DNA of 64,000 nt from Chionis minor (Eukaryota > Chordata > Aves > Charadriiformes > Chionididae), in the NCBI GenBank assembly GCA_013398295.1, contig VZSF01003934.1:982959-1046958 (forward strand). The letters are read 5' to 3'. The notes under the pieces are model-generated. The model made no database searches and was not told the DNA's origin. It saw only the letters and a list, made by a program, of their open reading frames with translations. The number at the start of each line of letters is the position of its first letter. Position 1 is the stretch's first letter. The position numbers and the translations under genes were made by a program. This document shows, one piece after another, positions 36,201 to 49,334 of the stretch.

Positions 36201-37789
36201 TATTTGGCAAAGCTATGCAGGATTGGCCTCAAAAGTTAACTTGTTTGTAAAATTCCAAATATATGCAAATAAATAATTAATCTTATTCAAGAAAAGAATT
36301 CAGTTATGCACGCTTATGTGACCATGAAGATGTTTGAAAGACAGTTAATCCTCAAAAACGGTCTCTACATCTAAGACATCACATATTATTTCAGTGAATG
36401 AACTAGGTGCATGCAGTACATCGTATCAAATATCTGCTCTGTATAAAGAAATACCAAAGGATTTTCCTGTACTCATTTCATTAAGAAATATCCTCCACGT
36501 CTCTCATAAAAATCGGTCGCTAAGAGTTAACTTCCATAGTTCCTCCACGCTGAAGTAGTATCACAAAATAACTTTCTGTACTCAAACACGGGTTAATGCT
36601 TGCTTGCTTGAACACCTTGAGCCTGTCCTCCTTCGTCTGCAATGCTTCCCAAGGGAATACTAGCTCTCCTTCCTCTTCTGCCTGAGCCCGTGACCCGAGG
36701 TCAGCCAGGCAAAGGACTGCCCGGAGTTTTAAGATGAAGAATTTAGTTGGGGGCGGTTGCACCCCCAGGTCTCAGTGGAATGGGCTGAGTCCTATCCCAC
36801 ACCACAAGACGACAGGGGCAAGCTCCACATTGTCCTGTGTGACAGGCACAGGCCTCGGGCACCGCGCTGCAGACAGGGACAATCACACGCTCTTGCCCTG
36901 CACAGCGCCGCAGGCTTTCTCCAGCTCCCATATCTGCTATGTGGGACCACAGAACTGGAGAGACCCTGAAGTGCTGCTGGGTTTTGTGGTCCAGTCCAAG
37001 AGGGTGGAAAAAACTCTCCGGCAACTAAGAATCCTCACAATTCTCACCATGTTCCATTCTCTTCCACTTTGATGTTGCTGTCTCTTACATGAATGTTGTT
37101 ATGTATTGCGTGTATATTAAAAACAAATAAACATGAAACAGGACACTCTGCTGCACACAGTTTTCTGTGTTAAAAGGGAATGAGAACAAAACCCTACAAG
37201 ACATTATTTATACAAATAACTCTCCAATAGCTAGGGTACATCCATTGGTTCAACTAGAAACTAGGAGAGATAAGCATGTTCTATTTTCTGGTTCGCAAGC
37301 GTTATTTGCAGCGAACCAAGCACCAGGAACACAAATACAGTCCAACAGACTAAATTTTTCATAGGTCTACTACCCCTCTGCAGACAGAGTAATGTTTAAA
37401 TGCAATATTCCAATATTATAGGATGTACGTCCAAGAATGTATTCTAAACTAGCATCTATAATGGGTTCTGTGAAGGGCTTGGCATGGCCAGTGGTAATTG
37501 TCCCCCTGAACTGAGCTCAAGTAAAAAGTGCTGAGACAACTGTACTTGAATTTCCATCTGTTGAGGAACAAGCCTCACTGTGTTAAGTGTGACAGATCTT
37601 TCACTGCCTCCTTAAAAAACGAATTCTGGAGTAGCACGAGGAACTAGAGTGTTGAGATGTCGCGTACTGTATTTGCACCTGGGAATCACGTTCACAAATG
37701 TTGATAAATAGCTAATGCGGCAGAGCAGCCCAACGTGGTCTTACTTTTACTACTGAATTGCTCTGAGATCTTGTTCGTCTTTCAATATC

Positions 37790-37915
37790 TCGTTTGGCCC
37801 TTCAATAGCTTGGGGAATAACGCTTATCTGCTCCACTGAGGCACTGAGGTGTGTAACAATAACTATGAACTGTTTGATAAGACACGCTAGTGAAAGACAA
37901 AGGTATATTATTGCA
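37790..37915 (+). repeat. MIR-like amniote SINE 3' part, plus orientation
   Basis: GGGGAATAACGCTTATCTGC, CACTGAGGCACTGAGGTGTG, GTTTGATAAGACACGCTAGT and GAAAGACAAAGGTATATTATTG follow the order of the SINE's right half ('GGGGATAATAC...CTGTGAGGATT...CTTTGAGATC...ATGAAAGGCGCTATA...AAAGTATTATT'). Confidence 0.55.
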
Positions 37916-40900
37916 AAATTTTGTGGGTTGGCAACTTAGCTAGTGGCACTGTATTGCATCCAGAGCCCATTTGGCTCCTCACAATGAAATGAGAGTGGGG
38001 GGAGAGGAAATCAGGTCAGAGTTTTTGGCAGACCTATTCAAGGTAAGCATAATCCAGCTGATTCATTATGTGCTGCAATCCTTGCTGGCAAAGACTCTGA
38101 AGTAAAGTAGCCTCCAGCCCCACTGCAACTCAGCCTCGGTGTGTGGGTGTTGATGGTGCACATTAGGGAAGGGTGTCACTGGTGGATAAACTTAAGGGGG
38201 TAAGGGCTGCATAAAGGACGCAAAGGACTTCGCATAAGCGTGCGGTATCAGTCTAGTGCTCCCTGCTGAGCAGCCCACTCTGAAAACGTTGTTCCTACCT
38301 CCTACAAGACAAGGAGGAAACCTTAGAGAAGACCCTTCTGATGACTAACGCAATCTCTGTTTCATGAATCATTGGCATTGGGATGTCCTTGTGGCATAAT
38401 CAGAGCTCTGGTTATTATACTCATTGATGATAAAACAAGTAAATCTTAATGAGTTGTGGGAAAGGAGACAATAGGGCCCTCTGCCAGGTCTCATTTACCT
38501 TGACAACACGCCTACAGCCCAAGCACAAAGCTCGCTATTGTTTATCCTCGGTATTTGTGAAGGGGCCAGACAGTTCTTCTCATTTCACTCCATCTGACGC
38601 TACTCTCTTTATCTCTGCCTTAGCATTTCTAAGGTACCTATCACGGCGGTATCTAAGCACCTCAGCTTTAGTCCAAGGTTAAATTTATGGTAAACAAACC
38701 ACTCGGACAGCCTTTGAAGGTAAGAAACTGATATATAGTTAAATAGTGGTAAATTATTCAATTTACATAGTGCCTCTTCTTTGACTAAAAGGACAAGCAA
38801 AGACTTTGTTGTTCATATTGTAAACAAATCCCCTGTGTATGAATCAGACGCTCAGTAACTGGGTCTGTTACCTCACTAATACGGCTAAGCCAATCTACCA
38901 CGCCAGTAACACTTGCCCAGCAAGAACTCAGCTGCTGTCCCAGCTGGACTCTATTCACACTAGGGTCTCTTGTCAGCCTAGATGTCTTGGTCAGGGTTAC
39001 AACTCGTCACACTCCTGACCAGAAGAGCTACAACAGTAGGATTATATAAAAAAGAAAACAGATATGAGAAAAATGGATCTATTCCACCCGGCAACCTGTC
39101 CCCTGTGGGTATTCACAGTCAGAGCTGCTGACCTCATTGTAGCTCCTGCCCTTCTGCTGCTGGCTATTCTTGCAAAGCCAAAAACCAGTTGTGAGTGGAC
39201 CAGAAGAGCTTTCACCTGGTGCATGCTTTATCTACAGCTTTGTCATCTACAGCTGCTTCAGAACCTCCAATTAAAAGGATTTTTGAACAGAAGAAAGAGA
39301 TCTCTATCAAGCTACGTTTTTGTACATATTTTTTAGGGAAGTGTTGGTTAAAAAAGGCTTTCCAGATCCCAGCTGGATTAGGAAGAACACCCCCTGAGTA
39401 GTCAGCATTCCAGGAGCCGGACACCTGCTAGGGATAGGGGGAGAACAGAGATCAGCCCCCAGCACCTCCTTATCCCAAATGGCTACCAGAATCCCCCGGC
39501 TGCTACTCGTACTGGCACGGGTGTCTTCTTCGGATTGTGCACAGAAAGCATGAAAAGATGCGAGTTTCAATTCAGTGTGAACACAGGAACATTCTCGAAT
39601 TTTTGAGAAGTTTGTCAGGATGGCAAAACACTTCCCATTCAGATCTGGAGATAAGGGCAGATTTCAAGCAAGAAACAAAAGACAGACTCTGACATTTAAA
39701 TCTCAGAGTGAGTTCCTGGGGACAGCAACAAGAGAAAAACATCTTTCTACTTGTGGTATAACTAAATCAGATCAGTTGCTGATTTATAATGCTGAGCTGG
39801 GAGAAGATTAAAAATAGTGTCTTTTTTTCCTCTCCATACTGCCAGCCACAGGGAATTGCAGCTAAATTAGGGATTGTCTACTGTTTGCCTCTTTTAAACA
39901 ACTTTTTCTGTTCTCACATGTTCTCTCGCCCTGTTGGTTTCTTTTGCTACTGTCAGCTGGAGTGCTGCTCCGTGACTCACCGTGCAGAAAGACAAATGAC
40001 AAACCTTTCCCTTAGGACAGAGACACTGTCACCTCCACCACACACCTGCGCCTGCTGGATTCACACCCTGAGTCTCCAGTTCACACTGGCCCCCTACAGG
40101 GACTTGATGCAAGTTTTTAACGTGCTGCTTCTGCCCTTCTGATGTAGAGAGACGAGAGACAAGCAGGGAAGAATGACAAAGTAAGGCACATACAGTAAGA
40201 CCGCAGCAATAATCATACAGTAAAGGTCTCAGTAGGGCATATAGAATTGTGCTTTGGTAGGGAAGGTTGCATAATCAACCAGATGCTCTTCCATCACATG
40301 GGAACGGTCTAACATGGGAGGGGGGCTACAGCCCTGCAATTTCCTTCCTCTTTCCCTTAAGAAGTCCATCACTTGGCCAGGCTGCTTAAGGTCATTTCAC
40401 AAATGGGAGGACTTTCTTCCCACCTTATCCTTGTGCAAAGAATCATCTCATGTGCTCTTCACATATTGAAAACAATTATTTACCCATAGAAGACACTCAA
40501 GAAGTAAGAGCTTAACAAAAGGTCTGAGTAAAAGGAACAAGGCTAACATGGAGACGAATGCCTACTGCCCCTGCTTGCTCACTTCTCATAGAAGCAATAC
40601 ACTGAATTCTCTTTTCACTTGCATTGAAGTAAATTAAGCAGCTCAGTTAAGATTACATAGCTACAAAGCTTTTGTAAGCAACAATCAGATCCATTGTGTA
40701 AGCCAGAAAAAAAAACTTCAGCGCTCTCCCATGGAGCAACTGACTTTCTGGGTCCCATCTGGCTCCCTTCAGCCACAAGCAGCAAAGGAACACACGCAGT
40801 TTAACCCACAGCAAGCTTACAACCCTCCAAAAGCTTCATTACTCACTTGTTACTTACACAGGATTCCCTTTGAAATCAGTCACCCAAAGTCAGTGAGTTC

Positions 40901-42404
40901 TACCTTAGCAAGAGATGAGTAACTAATAATAATGATGTTTCCCCACCTCCTCTCCTTCAATACGCTGAAGGGATAGAAGCAATTTCTACAGGAATTTCCC
41001 CCCCGGTTACTGGTTTGCTAAAGATCTTCAGTTTGACCTGCAGGGTGAAGAAAAGCTGCAGCTTCATCCATAACCCAGTCCACTTTCTACCGGCTTGTGT
41101 CAGACAGACTTAATAAATAGTTTTGTGAACATTCATGCTGTCACACAGTATTTTTTACCTCTGGAAGAAAAGTAGCACAAATTTAAATATTTTGAGGCCC
41201 TCACTCAGCTTTCCAAGAAGCTGCTGAGCCCTTGGGAAAAATCCAGTCATTAGCAGCCCAGAAAGAGCTGCAAGGCACTGTGTCTGTTTTGATGCTCAAC
41301 TCCAAAAGTCTCAGAATGAGAGGAAGGCTGCTTAGAAAGTATGGTCCTTAATTGCAAGCATTGAACACTGGAAATCTGGATCTGGCCTGTTTTGAAATTT
41401 GGACTATCAGTATCTGACTACACCTGTCAGCTGGGCAAGAGCCACAGAGCATAAGCAACAACAAGGCTTTTCTGGGCAAAGTAAAAAAATATCCTGAGTA
41501 AGCCAGAGTAAAAGACCAGCAAAGAAAGTGAGGACCCTGAAAAAGAGCACGAGCTAGTGAAACCATGCAAACAGCTTAAATAACACTCCCAGAGAATATA
41601 GCAAAGATCAGAACAGATCTAGGTAATTTCTGCTAATGGAGGACGCAGTCTTCAGCAGGGAACTCAAATCACATCAGAGGTGACCAGGTCATTTACAGTG
41701 TGATGCTGTTTGCTCCATAGGGACAGCTGAGTGTTATCACAAAGTTCAAAACTCATCACTGCTTTCCAGGGAAAAGGTCAATGTCTGAACAGGCAATGGG
41801 GATGGAATTCAAGTCTCACTTCTGAGGGAAGCTAGGATAGAGGCATATCCTACAGAAAGGTTAGCCTGTTGTATCCACAAATTGAGACTCCATTCTTGAA
41901 GTCTTCTCATGCCAAATAAATTCATCAGACTACGTAAAAATCTCGAGTTGAGCACTTGCTAATTTGTGCATGCAGCTGTGGATACGTGGTGTGTAATTGC
42001 ATTTGCCATCAGGGTAATTGTGCATGCAAAATTGTGCAATAAGTATTTTGTACACATGGTCATGCTTTTAACTTTCCTTTCTTCCCACCCCCACCGCGCC
42101 CCCCCAACAAAAATCAGGCACTGTTTGAACAAATACTCAGGTAAAATAGTTAAAATTATTAGACATTAGTTTGACTTGCTTTAATTATAAAGTCACAAGT
42201 GAACCACAGTATGTGCACTTAAATGACACAACAGAGAGACACACCACATCAGTGCTATGTCATTAGGATCTGTTTGTGCAGTTTTTAAATTTGCCTGCAG
42301 AAAGACGGATTCTTTAGACTGAAGCTAATTTGTTACATGTTGTCTGGAACCTAAAGCCAATTAAACACTGATCATAGTTACTATGCAGTCCTTGGCAATT
42401 AACT

Positions 42405-42490
42405 TGCTATTTTTGAGGATTCCTTTAATTTTATAGTTGAGGAAACCGAGGATGAAACTCTACTGACAGAGAAATTACAGCTATTTCACA
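42405..42490 (-). repeat. Possible MIR-like SINE scrap, minus orientation
   Basis: AATTTTATAGTTGAGGAAAC followed by CGAGG resembles the reverse-complemented 'ATTTTACAGATGAGGAAACTGAGG' segment. The flanks are too diverged for firm assignment. Confidence 0.35.
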
Positions 42491-43825
42491 AAAAGTCCAA
42501 AACCATATAGATCTACACTCAGATACAAAGTGGCACAGCATACTTTAAGAAAATATAACACAATACAAACAGATTCGGCAGATCAAATGAAGTTCAATGA
42601 TGAGTTTCTCAAACAGAAGAATTCCCAGCTCCAATAAGAAATTGCAAGACTGGACAGGGATATCATCACCCGGCAAACCTGCACTCTCAACACCTGTACA
42701 TGTTCCCTAATCCGATGCGACGAGCTGAACGGTAAAATTGTGTAAACTCTGTTACCTGCACTGGCCCTAGATGATACCACTGCTAAAAGCAAACATTGTG
42801 AGGAAACAATATACCATGGCTCTGCATCTGTGCACAGGAGCTGCACCGAGCGCCCACAACAAGGCGGTGTCACCATACAAGAGCAGCCAACACCACGACA
42901 CGCAGCACTGCTGAGCACAGCGCCTATTAGATGTGGCCAGGACATAATAACTGGATACTGCAGCACACAGCGTAGTGCAGATAATAATCAGAGTATTATT
43001 TCATAAATACACATGCATCTATATACACATACATCTATCTACACACACAGACTACTGTCTGAAGGGAAGAACAGTTTTGCTGCGCACAGAGTTCTTTGAA
43101 ATTTAAATGTTGTAATGTAAGATTCTTAAAGATGTTAAGACAACCAGATACCTAAAAGGGGAAATGTCAAAAACAACAAGAGGGGGAAATAAATTTACAA
43201 CCCAGGTAGGCAATAAATTCTGTCACTAAAATGGGTTAGGTGAATTACAGGCCTGTTTAAAATCGTAACTTCAAATGTCCCTATCGACCCCCTTCAGAGC
43301 TCAATGACTGTAACTGCTACGCCCAAGGAGTCTGAGACCTTTCCATACACACATCCTATTTGTCACAGATGAGATTAAGAGGCACTCGCCAAATGTCTGC
43401 TTGTCCAATGCCAGGGAGCTCCAGTTGCTTTCAGCTCTTGAGCTGCTACTGGACATCTATGTTTAAGCCAATATAAATCAATAAACTGACCATAAGTGAT
43501 GCAGAAAAGATACAGCCTTATCTTAACATCTGGGGTATAACTGTATCCAAAGGCCACATTGCATTTGGATAAGAGCAGATTAAAGAATCCCAGCGCAGGT
43601 GGAATCAAAACTTTCACTTTTGCAAAGAATTTGATGTAAATGCAGGTAAGGTTTCAACAAAGCAAGTGAGGCAAAACCTCACTGTTGGGCTAGAGAACTG
43701 TGGTTATCCTGCTCCGATCGGTAGCTCAGATTTGCGTAAGCTTTTCACTTGGCATTATTATTTTGCTACTGGTCTGTAGAAAATGAGACAGCATTCCCTG
43801 TTACGGAAAAGCTCCTCCCACAGAC

Positions 43826-44100
43826 GGGCAAGCACCTATATACATGCAGGAAGCACATATACACAAACCCAGCTTCCTGCATATTCACGTGTCACACACA
43901 CCTTCCACCAAACACTGACTTACAAAGTCACCCCTAAATGTACAGATACACCCGCATTTATTCAGAGTATACGCACACAAACATATGCACCACGCATGTT
44001 TACGCGCACACCTGTATAAACACACTTGCAGGCAAGCTTAGACACGCAGCATTCTCAGAAACACATATGTGCTTACACGGGTACGAGTACACACCCGTCA
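43826..44100. repeat. Degenerate ACAC/ACACAT-rich stretch
   Basis: Over about 275 bases the + strand is dominated by ACACA, CATATACAC, CGCACACAAACATATGC and similar words, without a fixed period. It looks like a decayed CA-type microsatellite. Alternating purine-pyrimidine runs are frequent. Confidence 0.55.
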
Positions 44101-47100
44101 CTTGCTCAAGGCAGCACCATCAGCCTATGGCAGAGCCAAAAAAAAAAAGAAAAAAAAGATGACAAGACCAGGAGTTGTACCCCGCAGGTGAAATGCCGGG
44201 GCCTGTCCTGCGGTCCATCCCTGCCGAGAAGGTGGACCGCTGTGTGCAGGCAGTCACGCTCAGGCAGACCCATATGTGAGCCCAGACAAACACACAGTCT
44301 CACTTACCCCATTCTGCACTTTTCAGCGGCGACGTGGACATGCCTTGCTGCCGCTCCTCCCTTCTCCTAATCCTTTGTTTGCGCACAGCTCTCCGTATCA
44401 ATCTGTTTCATTTTCCAAATAATGCATATTCACTTTTGTTTACAGCTGGGACACTGGCCTCCTTGAGTCAGTCTCTATAACCATCTTGGCAAAGCCAGTC
44501 CCGTCTTGTTTGTTTGTTTTTGCAGTGACTGAGTGTGTAAGGAATATGGAGGGTGTAGGCGGCTCTACATGTCCCTTCACCTCTTGTGGGTTTTGGCACA
44601 TTCCTTTCATAAACACTCTCTCTCAAATCCAGGGGACAGGATGTGTTGTTTATATAACCACCGCTTTTTGCGGAGGCTCAGACCATCCCGACACGTCTGT
44701 CTCCGGGAGGCTGTTTCGAGGAGGTCCATGTTTCTAAGCTACCTGTGACATGGGCTCTGGGTAACGGCGCAGCTTGAAGAGTTTCTGGAAAAGGACCTAA
44801 GCTCAGTCAGAGCTAACTTCAGAAAGACCTACTTTAAGCTGGAATGTGATAGTTTAGCACCTAATTTTCGCCAGCTCTCTCTTCATCTCAGCTGGCCCTG
44901 AGCCTGAGCGGATGCTTTAGGAAATGGAAGCTTCCCCAGGACCAGCTCTGACTCTGCTGATTCTCACAACCAGCAGACAGTTTCTGTGAAACTGCGCTGC
45001 TCTGACTGGTGGGAGTCTATCCAAGCTGTAAGGAGCAAGAAGTAAGAATAAGGAAGGATGTGTTACACACACAATGCTGCATTAGTCAAAAATCTACACA
45101 AAGAAGTTGAAATGCTTCAGCTAACCCCTGCAATGATGGCACTTACCCTCTTCTCTTCTTTTCGTCCTCCAAGACATGGATATAATCCTACCCCTTAGTC
45201 TGAAAGAGCCGTTTCTGATACCGTTAGCTGTATGAGTTATTTTAGTGTAACCATTTCACTTTGCATTTTCACACCCATACAACTATCTCTACATAAAGAC
45301 TAATATCCAAACATATAAACATCGCTGAATTAGAGCAGATGCTCTGCAAACACCAGGCCTAAATTAACTTGCCATAGTAAGTTACATTCATAAAGGCACC
45401 TTTACACAACTCTAATGAGAGTTATCCTTGATTTAGCTGTATAACTTTTAAGTCAAAGTGATACAAATAATCCCTATTTTAATTCCTTTCCTCCCTCTTC
45501 ATGTCTTCTGGGTGGTCCTTTAGCTAAAGTAATGGGCTGAACAAGCAAAACCAATCACAGTAATTGGGAAGAACCAGGTGCCAGAGCAAGGTACCAGCCT
45601 GCTGTGTCACCCACAGCAGGCGGTTCTCTTATACGCTCTTTTTATAGACCTATATGCCATAAAAAGCACATTTTGGTATTGTTGCGCACACATGATCATA
45701 ACACAGCATTTGCTAGCATTCAGTAATTTATCATGAATATTTCACAATACCGAGTGGAAAGAAAAAACATGAAATAGTTCTAGGGATTTTTCTAGTACCG
45801 CATTGCTAGGAAGATCTGTTTCCCATAGCTAAATTATAGACACAAACCAACCACTAACTTAACCACTTGAAGGGGAGTGAGTACACAGCTAGCCAGGACA
45901 AGAAGATGACACCAGTAACACAGGTTGAACATTGCCTGTCAAACACAGCAAAAGACAAGACGATTTTGACAGGTTTCAATGATTGCAAAACCTAAGTCTA
46001 TCCATCATAGACTCAGGGCATTCCTACAAAGAGCCTGTGGAGGTTTTGATTAAAAAAAAAGAGAGAAATGGGAAAATAATTATGCAATTAAAGAAACTGT
46101 AAGACAAAACAAAAGGCCAAAATTCTAGAAAGACAAATACATTTAAAGCTAAAAGTTAACCTTTTTATTCCAATAAACTTTGCTCTAATACCTAAACCCC
46201 CTGCTCCATTCCCTACATATGGAGCAGCAGTGTGTTTGCAGGCTAAATCACCATTATTTGCTGCATCTTCTAAGATACACATATTTCATTTTCATTCCCC
46301 AACTCGGCAACAAGTTGGAATTCAATTAATGATCTAATAAAATCAAGTTTTCAACCACAGTACCTTGGCTTGCATCTGCTACACCAAAGATTCCCAGATG
46401 GTCTGCTGTCCAAACAACATGAGGACTGCTTAAAGTCCATCATCACATGAGTTCAGCTCATAGACTTAATCTAAAAATAAAAAGCACCAATTCTCTGTGT
46501 ACAAAATTATTCTTCACTGAGAACAGCAGACAAACTAAGTGATTTCTGCTGTACTCATAGTGTGACCGTGATGCTGGCAGAGTTGAAAGCAGCAGCACCA
46601 CAATGATGTAGAGTGCAGCATCTTCTAACCTCTGCACCAGACCAATCTTTAAGGTTTAAGATCTCTCCTTCCAAAACAGATACCAACAGCATATTTTACT
46701 GAAATAACCACTTGCTTACAAATAGCGTACTAAGAAGTCTCTCAGCCAGAAATAAAAAAAATTAATTAAAAATCAGTCTTTCCAGGTAGAAAAGAGACAG
46801 GTGGGTTAAAGTCCTTCCAAGTGTTTTTGCAATAACAGATTTTCCTAGTGAAGTCTGCTAAATCCCTAGACCAACTAAGGAAATTCTCCCAATTATTACT
46901 TTTCCCAAACAAAAACTTTCCAGGTCTTTATACACTTAAGACCTATTCCTACCTCCTTTATTAACACCTTAAGTGCAGCAGGATTATGTACATGACCCAA
47001 CTGAGTCACATTTGGCCTTGGCCTCTTTTGTTATCAACATGTTCCCTAACAGTTCCAAGAAAAGGGTCCCAGAACCAGGAATTAGTTAATTCCATAATCT

Positions 47101-48690
47101 ATGAAAGAAAATGCTAAGAAACTGTTTGACTCTAAATTCTCATTCTCAGTCTTCCCACTTCAACAGCTGCTTACTGTCCTTGTAAATGATTTGTTGACAC
47201 GCGCCCACGTGCACTTTCATTAATGTATTTTATCTGCAAGCCTCACATATATTCCAGCTAACCATACCTGTATAGTCTTTAAATCATATACTTAGTGCAA
47301 TAACACAATCCGATTAAACCCAATAATTGGATTGCAGAGGTTTTAGGCAACCCTGGGGTCAGTGGTAAGGGATGACAAGATTGTAGTGCCATCTGTTTCA
47401 GCTGGTCAAAGTTGCCTTGGCGTGTATTCTGTTATTTTTACTGCACCTCTTTCTGGAGGGCAGGAGAGGAAGATGATCTGCTCTTTGAGTTTTCCTTTTT
47501 GCCAGTACTGCATATAACATATGGGCCTTGTTTCAACTGTTGTAGCTGGCATTCAGTCTCTGCTGAGCACAACCTCAACTGAAAAGATGCACCAGAGGTA
47601 GTCTGAACCTTTTCTAATCAAAGTAGTTCTGCAGCGTCTTCCATGTGCCGACAGCAGTCTACTGTAATTAAAAACATTAACAATCACCAATTTGTAGCAA
47701 CTGTAAACCTATATGTCATTTTACCTTTTTTTTTTTCTTTCAGCTAAGGCTTATATCCCCCTGCAACCGTAACAGCTGAACACTTCCAGAACTGCCTTTT
47801 GCTCTTCAAAAAAGTCTCTTTTACAATAAGCGACACCGCTTTTTTCCACATCTGCAAAGCACAGGTACGTGGTTTAAGGCAAAACCCTATGTCCATCCTT
47901 CCTTCTGTGCTTGTAAGATTCTTGTCACTTCTCTGATACAGTGACAAACATTCCAATGAGTACAAAACAGAGGAGCTATGACCACAAGAAAAAGGCTGAT
48001 TTGCACAGTGAGATATTTTGATTACTAAGCAGCTTTAAAAATCTGCTTTAACTTTGGATTCTTTGAGTCCCAACTTGTTATTTGTTCTGTTGTCCCCTGC
48101 CTTTATTCTTTGACCTTCTGACATACAGTTACTGCAGTCTGTTGCATGTGTCTCCAAGCAGAAAGCAGATTGGATAGAGATTAGATAACATCGTGGTGTA
48201 TGGGTTGGGTACTTCTCTTTTTCTTACCAGTTTCCTGTTGATAGAATCACACTGATAAGGAGTTTAGTTGGTAGTTGAAGTATGAAACTGCAAAAGGCTG
48301 CCTTTTAAAAGACGTGTTCCAACTGGGATGTAGATGCAGCCAAAAGATAGTTTGGTGTGTAGCTGTGCTCTGGTGTCCATCAATCTGAATATTATGCGGA
48401 GCAATGAGGAGTTAAGGGAGATCAATGCGAGTGCCCAGCACAAGGTTAAACATTTTCAAACCTGTTTATGAATATGGTTAGAGAAACACTGCAGAAACAG
48501 AGGAAGCTATCGGAGATATTACTTCACTCTGGCTACATCTTACCACTTTGTTTCTGAAAGGTATTGCTCCACAGTGCTTTAAGGGAAGATGAGTTAGCAG
48601 AACAGTGTGCATTTATCTCATCTGCTTCAGTACAAAGTCATCCAGGTTGCCTCCAACTATCACAAACAGCTTAAGTTAAGGCAGCTGGCT

Positions 48691-49330
48691 TTGCCCAAGT
48701 GATGTGCAGCAATGCCACCATCAGTCCTGCCAGCTGAGTTCCAGATGCATGAGCTTTGGCAGCAATGTGGGAACAAACAGCTTGTGGGCAGTGATGTTTT
48801 ACATTTCCACAGTTCTATCTGCCATGATCACGCACAGATCCAAGGCCTCCAAGGCCTCCAAGGCCCATAATGCTAACATTAGACCCTAGTGAGACCTGGG
48901 TTGGAATAAACTTTGGAACACTTCAATCTGGAGGCTTTTTATTGTAAGTATCTGGACCTACTGGGTTGAAGAGCTACTGGCTCTACAGGATCTAAGGGCC
49001 CATCTTCTGCTACCTGCAAGAAAAATGAAGAACTAGCCAATGCCTTTGCCGTTAGTGGTTTGTTGGCATCACAGCATTTTTCAGTTGTAATGATGGAGGC
49101 TGTGGTTTCACATTCAGTGGTAGGAGCAACCCCCGCCTTCCACACTCACCATGCTGCTGGCACAGCTGTTTATGCAGCTGCGCAGTCGACCAGAACAGCT
49201 GAAAAATTCCTTTCAGCTGACAGTTCAGTTTACCCCATAACCATGGAAAAAGGTGTGCCGATTCAAAACAGGGGCACTGCAAGAACTGGGACAACTAGCT
49301 GCATGAAGTGGTCACTGAAAAAAAACTGAC
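48691..49330. other. Unidentified stretch with a 9-bp triplet repeat and several short open frames
   Basis: A perfect 9-bp unit (CCAAGGCCT) repeats 2.9 times at 48840-48866. Plus-strand open frames at 48704-48889 and 49060-49329, and a minus frame at 49052-49294, show no domain I know. The density of open frames is higher than nearby, so a decayed processed pseudogene or old element is possible, but I cannot name a parent. Confidence 0.3.
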
Positions 49331-49334
49331 ATGA

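Larger units (their letters stand above)
31665..37785. other. Intergenic spacer, no gene recognised
   Basis: It contains an ATT/GTT microsatellite (32021-32049), a CAG-rich stretch with all three forward frames open (32238-32482), A/C tracts near 33131-33145 and 33272-33299, and an ATG-started 154-codon plus frame at 34029-34493 without any recognised domain. No promoter-like CpG block. Confidence 0.5.
37920..48690. other. Intergenic spacer, no gene recognised
   Basis: No coding similarity recognised. Contents are a MIR-like scrap at about 42405-42490, an ACAC-rich degenerate stretch at 43826-44100 with a smaller one at about 43005-43050, a T11 run at 47726-47736, and a splice-like pair bounding 47744-47864. 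The 44.16-44.36 kb part is somewhat GC-richer than its surroundings. Confidence 0.5.
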
